Source: Strigamia acuminata (taxonomy: Eukaryota > Arthropoda > Chilopoda > Geophilomorpha > Linotaeniidae). Taken from it: a stretch of 42,500 nt of DNA. Below are positions 22,411 to 34,361 of this stretch, one piece after another (within the stretch, counting starts at the first letter, position 1; each line of letters starts with the position of its first letter). A model generated the notes under the pieces. That model was not told the origin of the DNA. It saw nothing but the letters and a program-made list of their open reading frames with translations, and ran no database searches. Position numbers and translations under genes: made by a program. The DNA lies in contig CASHSZ010000042.1 of the NCBI GenBank assembly GCA_949358305.1, positions 1 through 42,500 on the forward strand. Direction: 5' to 3'.

Positions 22411-25400
22411 GCCGTGCGACCCGTGACTCGGAGTGTGGTTTTTGGGGACGAGGGCCGTCCTCCGGCCGCGCCGCGACGCGCCGCGGGTCGGACAAGAAAC
22501 GACCCGGTCGGAAACCGAACCTCAGTGTCCAATCGGGCAGAAATTGTGCGAAAGTTTAACCAAAAATGGCCAAAAGTCGGTGCAAGTTTTGCACGCAACA
22601 AACGTCCGATGTGACAGTGCCCATGCGGGTTGGACGTGCATGTGGGCGCGTGTGGGCGCTCGATTTACCGGCCCGTTGGACGAGTTAAACCAAAATTTCC
22701 CAATATCTTGCATAAATTTAAAGAAGATTTGACAGATTTCCAGATTTTAAGCGATGTTTTACATAAGTCCGTCCCATTGCTGAAATTCCGTGAAAATTTG
22801 TCAAAAATTGACAAAAGTCTGTGCAAATTTAGTCAGAAATAGGAAACAAAAAATTTAAAATTCGTCCAACGCGCCAGTAAATCGAGCGCGCCCATGGACA
22901 GTGCGCCGGCGGGAGCCCCGGCCGTCCTCTCTCTCTCTCTCTCTCGGCCGCCAAGGCTCGCCCCTCCGCCCGTCGGCGGGAGCCCCGACCGTCCCCCCTC
23001 TCTCTTTCGGCCGCCAAAGGATCGCCCCTCCGCTCGTCACAGATTTTTGTCAATATTTGATGAATTTCAACAGATTTTCAGCAATATTTTACAGGACATT
23101 TCTGCTCTTTTGGATACATTTTCAAAGGTTTTATTGCTAAAATTCTGGGGAAATTTATCAAATATTGACAAAAAATCGATGCAAGTTTTGTCAGAAATTG
23201 ATAAAATCTTCTTAAACTCGTCCAACGCGCCGGCGAGTGCACATGCGGGGACAGTGGGCACGTCCAGCCCGCGTGCACACTGTCAGATCGGGCGGTTTCG
23301 GGCACAGTTTGATCCGGGCAAATATCTAGCAAAACTTGCACCGATTTTTTGTCAATTTTAGACAAATTTCAGCGATATTTTACGAGACATTTCTGCTCGA
23401 TTGGACACATTTCCAGGGGTTTTTTGTAAAACATTGATAAAATTCCGTGGAAATTTATCAAATATTGGCAAAATTCGGTGCTAATTTTGTCAAAAATTAG
23501 GAAAAAAAAAATTTTCAAAACTTGTCCAACGTGCCGGTAAATCGAGCGCCCACATGCCTAGATAGTGCACGCCCAACCCGCCAAGGCTCGCCCCTCCGCC
23601 CGTCGGCGGGAGCCCCGGCCGTCCCCTCTCTCTCTCTTTCTCTCTCTCTCTCGGGCGCCCGGAGCTCGCCCCTCCGCCCGTCACCGACTTTTGACACAAT
23701 TTTTGATGAAATTCAACGGAATTTTAGCAACGTTTTACAAAAAACCTGTGGAAATGTGTCCAACCGGGCAGAAATGTGTCGTAAAATGTTGCCGAAATTC
23801 TGTGAAAATTTGTCACAAATTGCCAAAAGTCGGTGCAAGTATTGCTAGATTTGGGCGCATCAAACTGTGCCGAGATCTGACAGTGTCCACGCGGTTTTGA
23901 AGCGCCCACTGTCGACGCACGTGGGCGCTCAATTTACCGGCGCGTTGGACGAGTTTTGAAAAAAGTTTTTTCCTAATTTCTGACAAAACTTGCACCGAAT
24001 TTTGTCAATATGTGATAAATTTCCATGGATTTTAAGCAATGTTTTACAGAAGTCCGTCCCATCGGGCAGAAATGTCTCGTAAAATGTCGCTGAAATTCTG
24101 TGGAAATTTGTTAAAAAATTCCCACAAGTCGGTGCAACTTTTGCACGCATCAAACTGTGCCCCGAGAGTCCACGCGTGTGCCCGATCTGACAGTGTCCAC
24201 GCGGGTTGGACGTGCGCATGTGGGCGCGCGATTTACTGGCCTCCAACTCATCAATTAAAGCTCTCATGCAGCGCAACGAATCATCTGAAGAGCGCTAGTG
24301 AATTCAAAAAATGGCGACAGAAAAATTAAAAACACGTCTAATTTATTCGACTCAAGAACACGAACTAAATTGTCCAGATACTAGTCTACAATAGAAAATG
24401 CGGGAGTGCAACAATTGAAATTGCACGCGCTCAAAACAATTAGCAAAATAAAATCATATAAAACATCGAGACTGACGTAACTAGAATCACACGATCGTCG
24501 ACGAGAGTCCACGCATGTGCGTGCGCGATGTACTCGTGTGGCCACGTGTTAAACGTGGGCACGACGCGCAAGAACCGTACACACCGAGTCAAGGAACCAC
24601 TAAAAAGACAAAACGAATTAAACACATGTCTAATGCAAAAACAATTAACAATAAAACTGTGCCCGAAACCGCCCGATCTGACAATGTCCACGCGGGTTGG
24701 ACGTGTAAAACATCGCTTAAAATCTGTGGAAATCAGTCAAATGTTCTTAAAAATCGGTGCAAGTTATGCAAAATATTGGGAAAATTTTGTTTAACTCGTC
24801 CAACGCGCCGGTAAATCGAGCGCCCACACGTGCCCACATGCGTGAACAGTGCACTCGCCCTCTCGCCCCGTCGGCGTAGGCGCCGGCCGTCCGCCCTCTC
24901 TCTCTCTCTCTCTCTTCCGCTCGGGAATCGCCCTTCCGCCCGTCACCGAATTTTGTCAATATCTGATAAATTTCTACAGAATTGCAGCAACATTATACGG
25001 GATATTTCTGCCCTTTTGGATGGGGCTTCTGTAAAACATTGCTTAAAATCTGTGTAAATTTATTAAATGTCGTTAAAAATCGTTGCAAGTTTTGTCAGAT
25101 TTTGGAGAATTTTTTTAGAACTCGTCCAACGCGCCAGTAAATCACGCGCCCACGTGCGTGGACAGTGCGCCCCGCGTGGACACTGTCAGGTCGGGCACAC
25201 TCGTGGACTCTCGGGGCACACGGTTTGATGCGTCCAAAAAAATTGCACCGACTTTTGACAATTTGTGATAAATTTCCAAGTAATTTCAGCAATATTTTGC
25301 GAGACATTTCTGCCCGATTGGATACATTTCCACAGGTTTTTGTAAAACATTGCTAAAATTCGGTGGAAATCTATCAAATGTTGCCACAATTCGGTGCAAG

Positions 25401-25735
25401 TTTTGCGAGATTTGCTCGCATCAAACTGTGCCCGAAAATGCCCGACTTGACAGTGTCCACGCGGGTTGGACGCGCCCAGCACTGTCCAAGCACGTGGGCG
25501 CGTGTGGGCGCTCGATTTATCGGCGCGTTGGACTAGTTTTAAAAAAATTTTCCCAATTTCTGACAAAATTCGCACCGAATTTTTGCAATTTTTGATAAAT
25601 TAACACAGAATTTCAGCAATGTTTTAAACAAGTCCGTCCAATCGGGCAGAAATGTCTCGTAAAATGTTGCTGAAATTCCGTGAAAATCTGTCAAAAATTG
25701 ACAAAAGTTGGTGACCGACCCGCGGCGCGTCACGG
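22410..25735. repeat. AT-rich complex satellite with alternating orientation
   Basis: Roughly ten diverged units made of an AT-rich half (TTTGTCAATATTTGATAAA, CGTAAAATGTTGCTGAAATT) and a GC-rich half (CGTCCAACGCGCCGGTAAAT, GTCCACGCGGGTTGGACG, CT-rich tract with CGCCCCTCCGCCCGTC). The GC-rich half appears in both orientations, so neighbouring units form imperfect inverted pairs. 24240-24660 is a less repetitive patch that I do not recognise. No coding exons are seen; open frames here are short and shared between diverged repeats. Confidence 0.8.
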
Positions 25736-26524
25736 CGCGGTCGGAGGACGGCCCTCGTCCCCAAAAACCACACTCCGGGTCACGTGGTCTCGCACTCGAC
25801 TTTTTCAGTTTTCCCGTTTTCGGCCCGTTACGGCCAAGGACCGTAACGGGTCGAAAACGGGCCGCAACGGGTCGAAAACGGCCGCAACGGGTCGAAAACG
25901 GCCCGCACGGGCCGTTAACGGGCCGCCGACGGTCCCGTCACGATCCCGTAACGGCTCGCACGGGCCGTTAACGGGCCGCCGACGGTCCCGTCACGATCCC
26001 GTAACGGCTCGCACGGGCCGTTAACGGGCCGCCGACGGTCCCGTCACGATCCCGTAACGGCTCGCACGGGCCGTTAACGGGCCGCCGACGGTCCCGTCAC
26101 GATCCCGTAACGGCCCGTACGACCTCATGCGGGCCGTTAACGGGCCGTTAACGGGCCGTTAACGGCCCGTTAACGGCGTAAAACCAAAAACAGGATTCGA
26201 GATTAATGTCTATGAATGTTGTACGCGTTTTCACGTACGTGTTGTCGGTTGTTGATTTTTTCGATTTACACCGTCACGGCCCGTTAACGGCCCGTTAACG
26301 GCCCGTCAACGGCCCGTCAACGGCCCGTCAACGGCCCGCATGGGCCCGCACGGGCCGTTAACGGGCCGCCGACGGTCCCGTCACGATCCCGTAACGGTCC
26401 GCACGGGCCGTTAACGGGCCGCCGACGGTCCCGTCACGATCCCGTAACGGCCCGTACAAGCCGTTAACGGGCCGCCGACGGTCCCGTCACGATCCCGTAA
26501 CGGCCCGTCATGATCCCGTAACGG

Positions 26525-26525
<1 letters not shown>
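25735..26525. repeat. GC-rich palindromic array, fourth block
   Basis: Repeats the 21541-21720 segment at a ~4.2-kb offset, then CCGTTAACGG repeats and one spacer module (about 26177-26272). It ends at the CCCGTAACGGGAAAACTGAG junction, which matches the corresponding junction near 12715. Confidence 0.85.
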
Positions 26526-27187
<662 letters not shown>

Positions 27188-27201
27188 TTTTTTTTCGCTA
27201 G

Positions 27202-27603
27202 TTGCGTCGAGGGGGTGCGTCTGCGCGACCACCGCCGCCGCCGCCGCCACCGACACCGAGTGAAAAGAAGAGCGAGGAGACGGCGCTGGAGGCGATGGTC
27301 GAGAAGATGATGGCGAGGACGGAGGCAAAATTGGAAGCGATGCTGGCGAGAACGGAGGAACGATTCGAGAACATGTTGGAGAGGGTGGAGAAGAAGTGGA
27401 TGGGAGCGATGGCCGATGATACGGAGCCGGTGGACGACGAAGGCGACGACAAAGGGGCGACCGGTGGTAAAGGTGGCGAGGAGAGGACCGGCGGCGACGG
27501 CGGCGACGACGACGACGACAGCCACTCTTCGATTCTAATTATTCATTCATTCATTCATTCATTTATGTATTTATTTATTTATTTATTTCCCCGTGGACCG
27601 TAA
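27202..27603 (+). pseudogene. Exon-like coiled-coil fragment C, 5' side replaced by satellite
   Basis: Open from 27202 to a TAA at 27601-27603 with no good ATG near the front. A CT/T tract and TAG at 27199-27201 form a possible splice acceptor. The translation has a basic/proline start, then a clear amphipathic helix (EAMVEKMMARTEAKLEAMLA), then a D/G/E-rich end running into TTTA-repeat sequence. The helix resembles the segment just before module 1 in gene G (AAVEAKMEAMEARMLRMVKG). No zinc-finger exon follows. I infer a leftover of a gene A/G-like paralogue severed by the satellite block. A living gene with its 5' exons beyond or within the block cannot be excluded. Confidence 0.4.
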
Positions 27604-27680
27604 ACGAGTGGTTTACAATATTTTTTTTTTTTATTTTTTTTATATTTTTAAGACTGAAGAATAAAGTCTGATTATTGTAT

Positions 27681-27719
<39 letters not shown>

Positions 27720-27894
27720 TACATTTGTACATTCAAAAGTTAAAAATAAAAATTTCAAAAATTACAAAATTACAAAATTACAAAATTACAAAATTACAAA
27801 ATTAACAAAAATTAACAAAAATTAACAAAAATTAAAAGAAAAGGAGAGAAGAGACGACGATGGTGGTGGTGGTGGTGGTGGTGGTGGTTTAGGT

Positions 27895-27925
<31 letters not shown>

Positions 27926-28189
27926 GCGACTACATCACACAGTGGAGTTTCTGGCACGACGACGGAGCCTGCGCGCGCCCATCCCCACCGCAAGCGCGAA
28001 ATCCAGTGACAAAATTTGGAAAATGCGACCACGGAGATTGGGCGAGTAGGTTTTCGCGCGCCCTCCCGACACACCGTGGAAATAAAAATAGAAACATGTA
28101 AACGAAAATAAAAAACGAGAATGAAAATAAAGATGAGAACGGTAAATGAAAATAAAAAAATAAAACGAAGAAATAAAAGGAGAGCCGAA
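27604..28189. other. Intergenic AT-rich and trinucleotide repeats
   Basis: TTTA repeats (27676-27720), ACAAAATT/AACAAAA repeats (27763-27838), a GGT run (27861-27888), GAC/GGC runs (27896-27930) and an unrecognised unique patch (27930-28080). No coding exon is supported. Confidence 0.65.
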
Positions 28190-28440
28190 TCTTTCGACTC
28201 CCCCCCACCCTCCCGCAACCTCGCGGGAGAGTGTTCACCATCACTATCTGAAACGAAGAAGGGACCAAACTGAAACGGCACAATGTATGGCAATGTCAAT
28301 GGAATGCGTGTTTGACAATACAGCTTTGCCAGAAACGAAAACTCGCGGGAGCGGGATTCGAACCCTCGATCCACAACTCCGTACGGCAGGTAACTCTGCC
28401 CGCTCGGCCACCCGGGCCCGGAGACAAAGCGTCGCTATTT
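28190..28440 (-). mobile_element. tRNA-derived SINE copy (more complete)
   Basis: On the minus strand: A box TGGCCGAGCGG (28400-28410) and a consensus B box GGTTCGAATCC (28354-28364), the normal internal promoter of RNA polymerase III. A non-tRNA body of about 140 bp follows, ending in a CTCCCGC..GCGGGAG hairpin (about 28211-28233). The copy at 1-240 shares head, body edges and hairpin. The would-be acceptor stem does not pair, so this is a SINE rather than a functional tRNA gene. Confidence 0.7.
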
Positions 28441-28617
28441 TCGATGACGACGTTTGTCGTTATTACTAATCATTATCGGTTATTGATTATTAATCGTCGA
28501 TTATTAATTAATTATTGATTATTAATTATTAGTTGTCAGTTATTGCCATTATTAGTGTCGTTTATTCATTAATCTTTTTCGCGTCACCGGTCGACCGACA
28601 TGCTCTAGCGTCACATC

Positions 28618-28946
<329 letters not shown>

Positions 28947-29035
28947 ACACAACGTGGTAAGTTTCTCCAACGCTATTACCGCGACAACCATTTCGTTCTC
29001 GTCAGTCGGCGTCAACTTTTCGTTCCGTTTTTCAG

Positions 29036-29203
29036 ATGGAACCGAACCGCGAACGAAACGAGGATCCGAGATGGCCGCCCATTCCCGTCGTCACGGTGAG
29101 CGCGTTTATTTTCTTCGACGTGTCACGTCGCCCCGCTTAAAATTTTGCTTTCAGGTTGACATCACCGACGACGACGAAGAAGACGGCAATGGCGCTGTCG
29201 TTG

Positions 29204-29242
<39 letters not shown>

Positions 29243-30333
29243 ACAACGACGACGAAGACCTAACCGAGATCGACGCCGCCATGTTGCGCGACGTTAAACG
29301 AGGAGTCAAACTCGAGGTCGAAGTGAGTAAAAATTTTCGCGTTGCCCCGCGTTACCCGGCGCAATATTTTTGTTCATTCGTTCGTTCCTTCGTTCTCTCT
29401 AGACTGGGGCGGTCGAATTCGAGCTGCCGTTCGAAAAGAAGGAAGGAGAGGAGGGGGAGGAAGAGCCGCCGTCGACCGCGCGGCTCCTGTGGGCGCTGGG
29501 AAACCAGCTGGGAGAGGAGCAACGACAACTGCGTCGAACCACGGACGACGAGTTGGAGAGGTTCAAGCGAGAGATGCGAAGACGGTTGGAGGCGAAGAAG
29601 AGAGAACTTGATGAGCGGTTGAGACTACAAGAGGTGTCCCACCAGCGCCAAATCCATTTGCGTCTCGAACAGTTGGACCGAGAAAGCGCGGTCTATCGGC
29701 GGGCGTGGCGTCGACAGGAGCGGGAGCAACGAGAGCGGGAGCAGCGAGAGTGGGAGGGATTGGAGCGGGAGCGATTGGAGCTGGAGCAGTCGGAGCAGCA
29801 GTGGGAGCGGGAGCGAGAGCAGCAGTGGCAGCAGTGGCAGCAACAACAACGACGACCACTCGAGTCGGAGCCGGAGTCGGAGTCGGCTCATGACGTGGAG
29901 GTGGAGGACTTAAAAAAAAAGGCGTTGGATCTCGAGAAGCGCCCGAGACAAGAACACGTGAGTGTCTGTCTGTCTCTGTCTCTCTCTCTTTCCCCCCTTC
30001 CCATTTCACGGCGCACGGGGTCAAACTCGATTTCGATTAGACACCGTCCCACCCCGGCCAATTTATTTTCCATTTACTTTGTTTTATTTTACTTTACTTT
30101 ACTTTACTTTACTTTACTTTACTTGTCCCCAGTTGAGTCACTCGCCGACCCGAGAGCCCGACGACCAACCGCCAGCCACCATTGTCGTTGCCGAAGGACC
30201 GACCGAAACCCGAGAGCGATCCGAGTCGGACGAGGCGATGGACGCGGCCACGGCCACGACGAGTGGGTACCGCGAGCACCGGGCCATCGCTCCAACGCGC
30301 CCCGACGCGACCGATCGACCGGTGGACCAATAA
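29036..30333 (+). CDS. Gene D: 327-aa coiled-coil protein
   Basis: Coding exons 29036-29095, 29155-29322, 29403-29957, 30133-30333; every intron is GT..AG and phase 0. A further intron (donor GTAAGT at 28957, acceptor ending at 29035) would remove 5' UTR directly before the ATG. The protein has a short N-terminus, then an acidic segment with a polyalanine run (GCC repeat near 29213-29240), then about 150 residues of E/R/Q-rich heptad-like helix (for example RRRLEAKKRELDERLRL), then a hydrophilic C-terminus. The composition points to a long coiled coil, so an oligomerising or scaffold role is likely; no enzyme motif is seen. The polyalanine and QQWQQWQQQQ runs lie on trinucleotide repeats and may vary in length. 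Confidence 0.65.
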
Positions 30334-30489
30334 ATTGATCGATTAATTAATTAGTTAATTCGTTCGTTTTTATTTATCCCTGTTTCATTTGTTTTCAATT
30401 CTTCTTCTTTTTTTTTTTTGTTTTTTTTTTTTTTTTTCCTCGTTGGCACCGACAATACGTCGTCATCGCCTTTGTTTTTGTTGTTGTTA

Positions 30490-30539
<50 letters not shown>

Positions 30540-30814
30540 TAATAAAAATGGAAAAATGAAATAAAATACAATAAAATATAATAAAATAAAACGAAACAGA
30601 ATTAATCGGCCAGTCGGCTGTCCAAAATTGACACGTGTTCGGTCGTGAAGACGTCGCGGATTGAGCGAACACACACAGTCGTCCGTCGAAGCGAGAAGGA
30701 AGAGGGCGATGTTGTCGTGGCGACCCACACACGCGCGTCCGCGTCAGTTTTGGGAAAACCGTCCGCCATGGCCTAGAAGAGACCGACGGATAAATGGGCG
30801 AATGAAACGCTCGT
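30334..30814. other. 3' flank of gene D; low-complexity region
   Basis: T-rich tracts (30408-30440), an AAT run (30496-30536) and A-rich sequence with AATAAA-type hexamers, consistent with a gene D 3' UTR. A 54-codon minus-strand frame (30773-30609) starts with an ATG near 30773 and is bounded by the satellite insertion at 30815. It has no recognisable motif and I do not call it a gene. Confidence 0.5.
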
Positions 30815-31665
30815 TTAACCTTGGGGTATGTGTGCGGATTTTGTCGGGGGCGAAAGGGTCCCGCTTTTTAACATTACGGCGGCCTATACGTTGTTTCGTT
30901 GATCGCGACTGCGATGCGGAATTTGCGGATGTTGTTTTGGCCGAGTAGTTCGTGCGACCGAGCGCGTTTTGTTCGTTGCTTTTCGGTGTTCGGTGGGTTT
31001 TGTGACCGGTCAAGGGTTTCGCTAAAACGTGGTTTTTGTGACGGGAGGGAGGGGGGGGATCGGGTCGCGTGCTCCGAAAGCGCCGCGACGCGCCGTGACT
31101 CTTGATCCGACTCGGGGCGCGTCACGGCGCGGTCGGAGGACGGCCCTCGCCCCCAAAAACCACACTCCGGGTCACGTGGTCTCGCACCCGACTCCCTCAG
31201 TTTTCCCGTTTTCAGCCCGTTACGGGATCATGACGGGCCGTTACGGGATCGTGACGGGACCGTCGGCGGCCCGTTAACGGGCCGTTAACGGCCCGCATGA
31301 GGTCGTACGGGCCGTCGGCGAGCCGAAGTCCGGGAACGAAGGCCGTTACGGGACCGTCACGGGACCGTCGGCGGCCCGTTAACGGCCCGTGCGAGCCGTT
31401 ACGGGATCGTGACGGGACCGTCACGATCCCGTCAACGGCTTGTACGGGCCGTTAACGAGCCGCCAACGGGACCGTCACGATCTCGTAACGGCCCGTACAA
31501 GCCGTTGACGGGATCGTGACGGGACCGTCACGATCCCGTAACGGCCCGCACGGTCCGTTAACGGGCCGCCGACGGTCCCGTCACGACCCCATCACGGCCC
31601 GTACAAGCCGTTGACGGGGTCGTGACGGGACCGTTACGGGACCGTCGGCGGGCCGTTACGGGCCA
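30815..31665 (+). mobile_element. Second repeat family, copy 3, with GC array tail
   Basis: Begins TTAACCTTGGGGTATG and matches copies 1 and 2 almost exactly for about 220 bp. It then has one short G-run module, the GGTCACGTGGTCTCGCAC segment (about 31170-31190) and a degenerate CCGTTAACGG array to about 31665. The tail stops at GGGCCATATACGG, beyond which unique sequence begins. This is the only copy outside the large block, so it shows the family can insert on its own. Confidence 0.65.
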
Positions 31666-31779
31666 TATACGGTATTTTTGCGGAGTCGCGGTCGCGCGAG
31701 ATTCGTCGCGGTAAAAGCGAATTCATTTACGGTCTCGGCTACCACTCGAAGTCGACGGCCTCGACTCGCGCGGCCACGA

Positions 31780-31965
31780 AATGGTTTGCGAGCTCGACAC
31801 CAGATGTCACGACAAACGCGCACGTTGGTCCGACAGCGTATATCGCGCGAGTGTTTCATTTTCCTCCCGGTTTTCATCGGCACTTCGTCTCCGTTGGTAA
31901 GTTTGGTGTTTTGTGTGGTTTCTCTCTCCAATTTATTTTCAATTCTCTACTCGTCTCCCACACAG
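31780..31965 (+). promoter_or_regulatory. Conserved upstream module and 5' UTR intron of gene E
   Basis: GAAATGGTTTGCGAGCTCGA followed by CACCAGATGTCAC is shared, with changes, with regions upstream of gene F (about 34111-34150) and gene G (about 35770-35815). A 5' UTR intron follows (donor GTAAGT near 31896, acceptor CACACAG ending at 31965), and its sequence matches that of gene F. Retention in three places while the surroundings differ suggests promoter or 5' UTR function, but shared descent by duplication explains part of it. Confidence 0.45.
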
Positions 31966-31972
31966 AAGAAAG

Positions 31973-32490
31973 ATGGAAGGAGCGCAGCATGCAGAGGGCG
32001 ACAAGTCACATTACTGCGCTTTGTGCTGCGGTAAATACCCCGACAGTAAGAAACAAACATCCATTTATTTACTTATCAGTTGTTCAATTTATTTATTTAT
32101 TTATTTTTTAATTATGTATATTTTATTTGATTTTAATTTTTTCTCGTTTCAGAACCGAACGGTGTTTTCTGTAAAGATGCCTTTCGTCACTGGCGACGGT
32201 ACCATAACATCGGCGGAGATGCGGACGATTCCACCCGAGGGCTGCTACGAATCCATTCGCGCGACCCCGTTCGTTTGGCATTGGTGAGCTTTTAGTTTCT
32301 TCGCCGAGTTAACTAGTCAACTAATTTATTTTTTTTTATTTTTTATTTTTTTTTCAAGGCACTGAGACGGGTGTACCGACACAACGACGGACGCTGTCCG
32401 TTTTGCGCGGAAACACCCTTTTTCGAGGATCTCTCTACCCATTGGGTGGAAGCGCATAGATTTCAAGCACCGACCGCCCACCAGGGATGA
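31973..32490 (+). CDS. Gene E: 111-aa double zinc-finger-like protein
   Basis: Three exons: 31973-32045, 32153-32283, 32359-32490; phases 1 and 0; TGA at 32488-32490. ATG in an AAGATGG context just after a 5' UTR acceptor. Module 1: C15-x2-C18, then H37-x4-H42 (core FRHWRRYH). The linker RGLLRIHSRDP follows. Module 2: C81-x2-C84-x11-H96-x4-H101 (core CPFC..HWVEAH). The Cys/His spacing resembles C2H2 zinc fingers but the HWxxxH pattern is particular to this family. Both modules, the linker and both intron positions match gene F and the central part of gene G. It is a minimal family member, with the modules and almost nothing else. A nucleic-acid or protein binding role is an inference. Confidence 0.75.
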
Positions 32491-32698
32491 CGGAGACAGC
32501 ATCGGTGGACCGTGCATTCGATTTTATTTGACCTTTTTTTGTTTTTTTGTTTTTTTGTTTTTTTTTGTATTGTATGACTTCTTCTTCATTTCTTTTTATT
32601 TGTTTTAATTAATTAAAAATAAAAAAAATAAGAATAAAAATAAAAATAAAAATAAAAAAAAATCCACATTAATCGTAGTTGTTATTTAACGAGGCGGA

Positions 32699-32849
32699 CG
32701 ACGGAGTTTTGGTTGCCGGATTCGGTTGTAGCGGGGCACGCCATTGGTGATGTTCCCGGCGCGCGATTCAAAGTGGCCAAAGTCGCAAATGTTTCGTTGT
32801 TGGCTTTGTACGGGGAGAAAAAGGAAAGACCGAGGTCTTAAAATGTGTT
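32699..32849 (+). pseudogene. RPS23: RPS23 (uS12) pseudogene, C-terminal part
   Basis: In translation this gives the conserved C-terminus of ribosomal protein uS12/RPS23 (VLVAGFG, then in another frame [20 protein letters not shown] and RPRS followed by TAA). One extra G in AGCGGGGCACGCC shifts the frame inside the most conserved part, so it cannot make the protein. A matching inverted copy with the same extra G lies at 33482-33630, so the defect predates the duplication. Confidence 0.8.
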
Positions 32850-33079
32850 TTTTTTTTTTTTGGTTCGTAAAAAAAAAAAATAAATTAATTAATTAATAAA
32901 TAAAAAAATAAATAAATAAATAAATAAATAAAAATTAAACAGAAAATCAAGAAAGAAAAAAAAAAAGAAACAAAACATATTACGGCGAGAGACCGCGCGA
33001 ACAAATTCGGCGGCAAATTCGAACTCGGCGACCAAAATTCAAAAATAAACCGATCGACCTTCCGTATCCAACGAGCGAA

Positions 33080-33240
33080 GCGGGTAAACCGCGAGGTCGG
33101 CGAACTGCGAGGAAACATCGTGATCATCGTCGCGAACAACGTTTGGCGCGACGAAGACTTCGAAAAAGACAGACACGCTCGGGCACCCGATGGAAGGCAA
33201 ATCCTCTCGGCGGCGAGCAAAGATGACGAACACGCGGGTG
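33080..33240 (+). pseudogene. RPS23: RPS23 (uS12) pseudogene, N-terminal part, displaced
   Basis: Translates as HRDHRREQR and, after frame changes, [10 protein letters not shown], matching the N-terminal third of RPS23. It lies downstream of the C-terminal fragment (32699-32849) on the same strand, so the order is permuted and the copy is rearranged. The same stretch is homologous at DNA level to the minus strand of 33800-33905. Confidence 0.7.
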
Positions 33241-33481
33241 AGCTAATTGTTTCTTGGATGCTAACGCGGCGCCCGAAGTCACTCGGTTTACTCGCCACCC
33301 CGTTGTTTGTTTGTAATAAACGATAGTGTCGTCCGATCAAAAAGTCGTTGCCGCCATTAAAACGAATGAGAAATTCTACGTTAAAGTCTCGTTTTTAACG
33401 TTTCGATCGATTTATTTTTGAAACTCGATCGAATTCAAATTTGCCACTAAACAAGCAAACAAACAAAAAAAAAAAACAAAC

Positions 33482-34010
33482 ACATTTTAAGACCTCGGTC
33501 TTTCCTTTTTCTCCCCGTACAAAGCCAACAACGAAACATTAGCGACTTTGACCACTTTGAATCGCGCGCCGGGAACATCACCAACGGCGTGCCCCGCTAC
33601 GACCGAATCCGGCAACCAAAACTCCGTCGTTTTCCATCTCGTTAAAATTCAAACAAACATCCGTCTCTGGGCGCGCAAGCCACGATCTTCTTTCCGTCCC
33701 CGATCAACTGGACACGAACGCACTTCCGGGTGGCGGAATTCGGCCGCCTGGCTTCGACTCCAACTTTCTTTCTCCGGCACGGTTCCCTCGGCATGGGACG
33801 CGCCATCGAGAGGATTCGCCTTCCACCGGGTGCCCGAGCGTGCCTGTCTTTTTAAAGTCTTTGTCGTGCCAACGTTGTTCGCAACGATGGTCGTGATGTT
33901 TCCCGGTAGTCTCGTTTGCTGGCTTCGACTCCAACTTTCTTTCTCCGGCACGGTTCTCTCGGCGTGGGATGCCGACCCCGTTCACTCGGCGAGTGCATAT
34001 CGGAGGGAAC
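33482..34010 (-). pseudogene. RPS23: RPS23 (uS12) pseudogene, frameshifted, with internal duplication
   Basis: Read on the minus strand from about 33910 it gives, in shifting frames, an RPS23-like order: [28 protein letters not shown] then [20 protein letters not shown], and [19 protein letters not shown] with TAA at about 33486. Known RPS23 orthologues are about 143 aa with this order. At least three frame changes are needed, one being the extra G shared with 32699-32849. A ~50-bp stretch (33761-33810) is repeated at 33921-33970, upstream in the sense of the pseudogene. No introns are seen between the parts, which fits a retro-copy. Confidence 0.8.
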
Positions 34011-34110
34011 GTCGCTAATCGACCGCATGTTTTGCACACACGCGCCCGCGTACAATTCCTCGTTGTACCGAGCGCGGTACAGCGCATCTCCGGGCGCTCC
34101 GTAGTCCAGA

Positions 34111-34208
34111 CGAAATGGTTTGCGGTCTCGACATCAAGTGTCACGACAACGTGGATCAAGTGCGCGTTTCATCATCCGCCCGGTCCCCGTCGCCACATCG
34201 TCTTCGTT

Positions 34209-34267
<59 letters not shown>

Positions 34268-34361
34268 GAGTAAGTTTGATGCTTTGTGTGATCTCCCTTT
34301 CCAATTTATTTTCAATTAATTAATTAATTCTTTATTCGTCTCCCACACGGAAGAAAGAAAG
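34111..34361 (+). promoter_or_regulatory. Upstream module of gene F with (GTAA)n at the 5' UTR donor
   Basis: Homologous to the region upstream of gene E (GAAATGGTTTGCGGTCTCGA; TTTCCAATTTATTTTCAATT). Where gene E has a single donor (CCGTTGGTAAGTTTG), gene F has about 16 tandem GTAA units (34210-34278) ending GTAAGTGAGTAAGTTTGATG. The acceptor equivalent is CACACGG rather than CACACAG, so splicing probably uses the next AG (GGAAG). Confidence 0.5.

Noticed and set aside
21541-25925. LTR retrotransposon with the direct repeats as LTRs
   Set aside because: The interior is satellite with no gag/pol frames, no primer-binding site or polypurine tract was seen, and the repeats lack TG..CA ends.
28346-28425. 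Functional tRNA gene on the minus strand
   Set aside because: A and B boxes are good, but the acceptor stem does not pair and the homology with the copy at 1-240 extends well beyond the tRNA part.
33043-33240. Open plus-strand frame with [12 protein letters not shown]-like translation, first taken for a novel exon duplicated nearby
   Set aside because: In another frame the DNA encodes RPS23-like sequence ([16 protein letters not shown]), so it is a ribosomal-protein pseudogene fragment.
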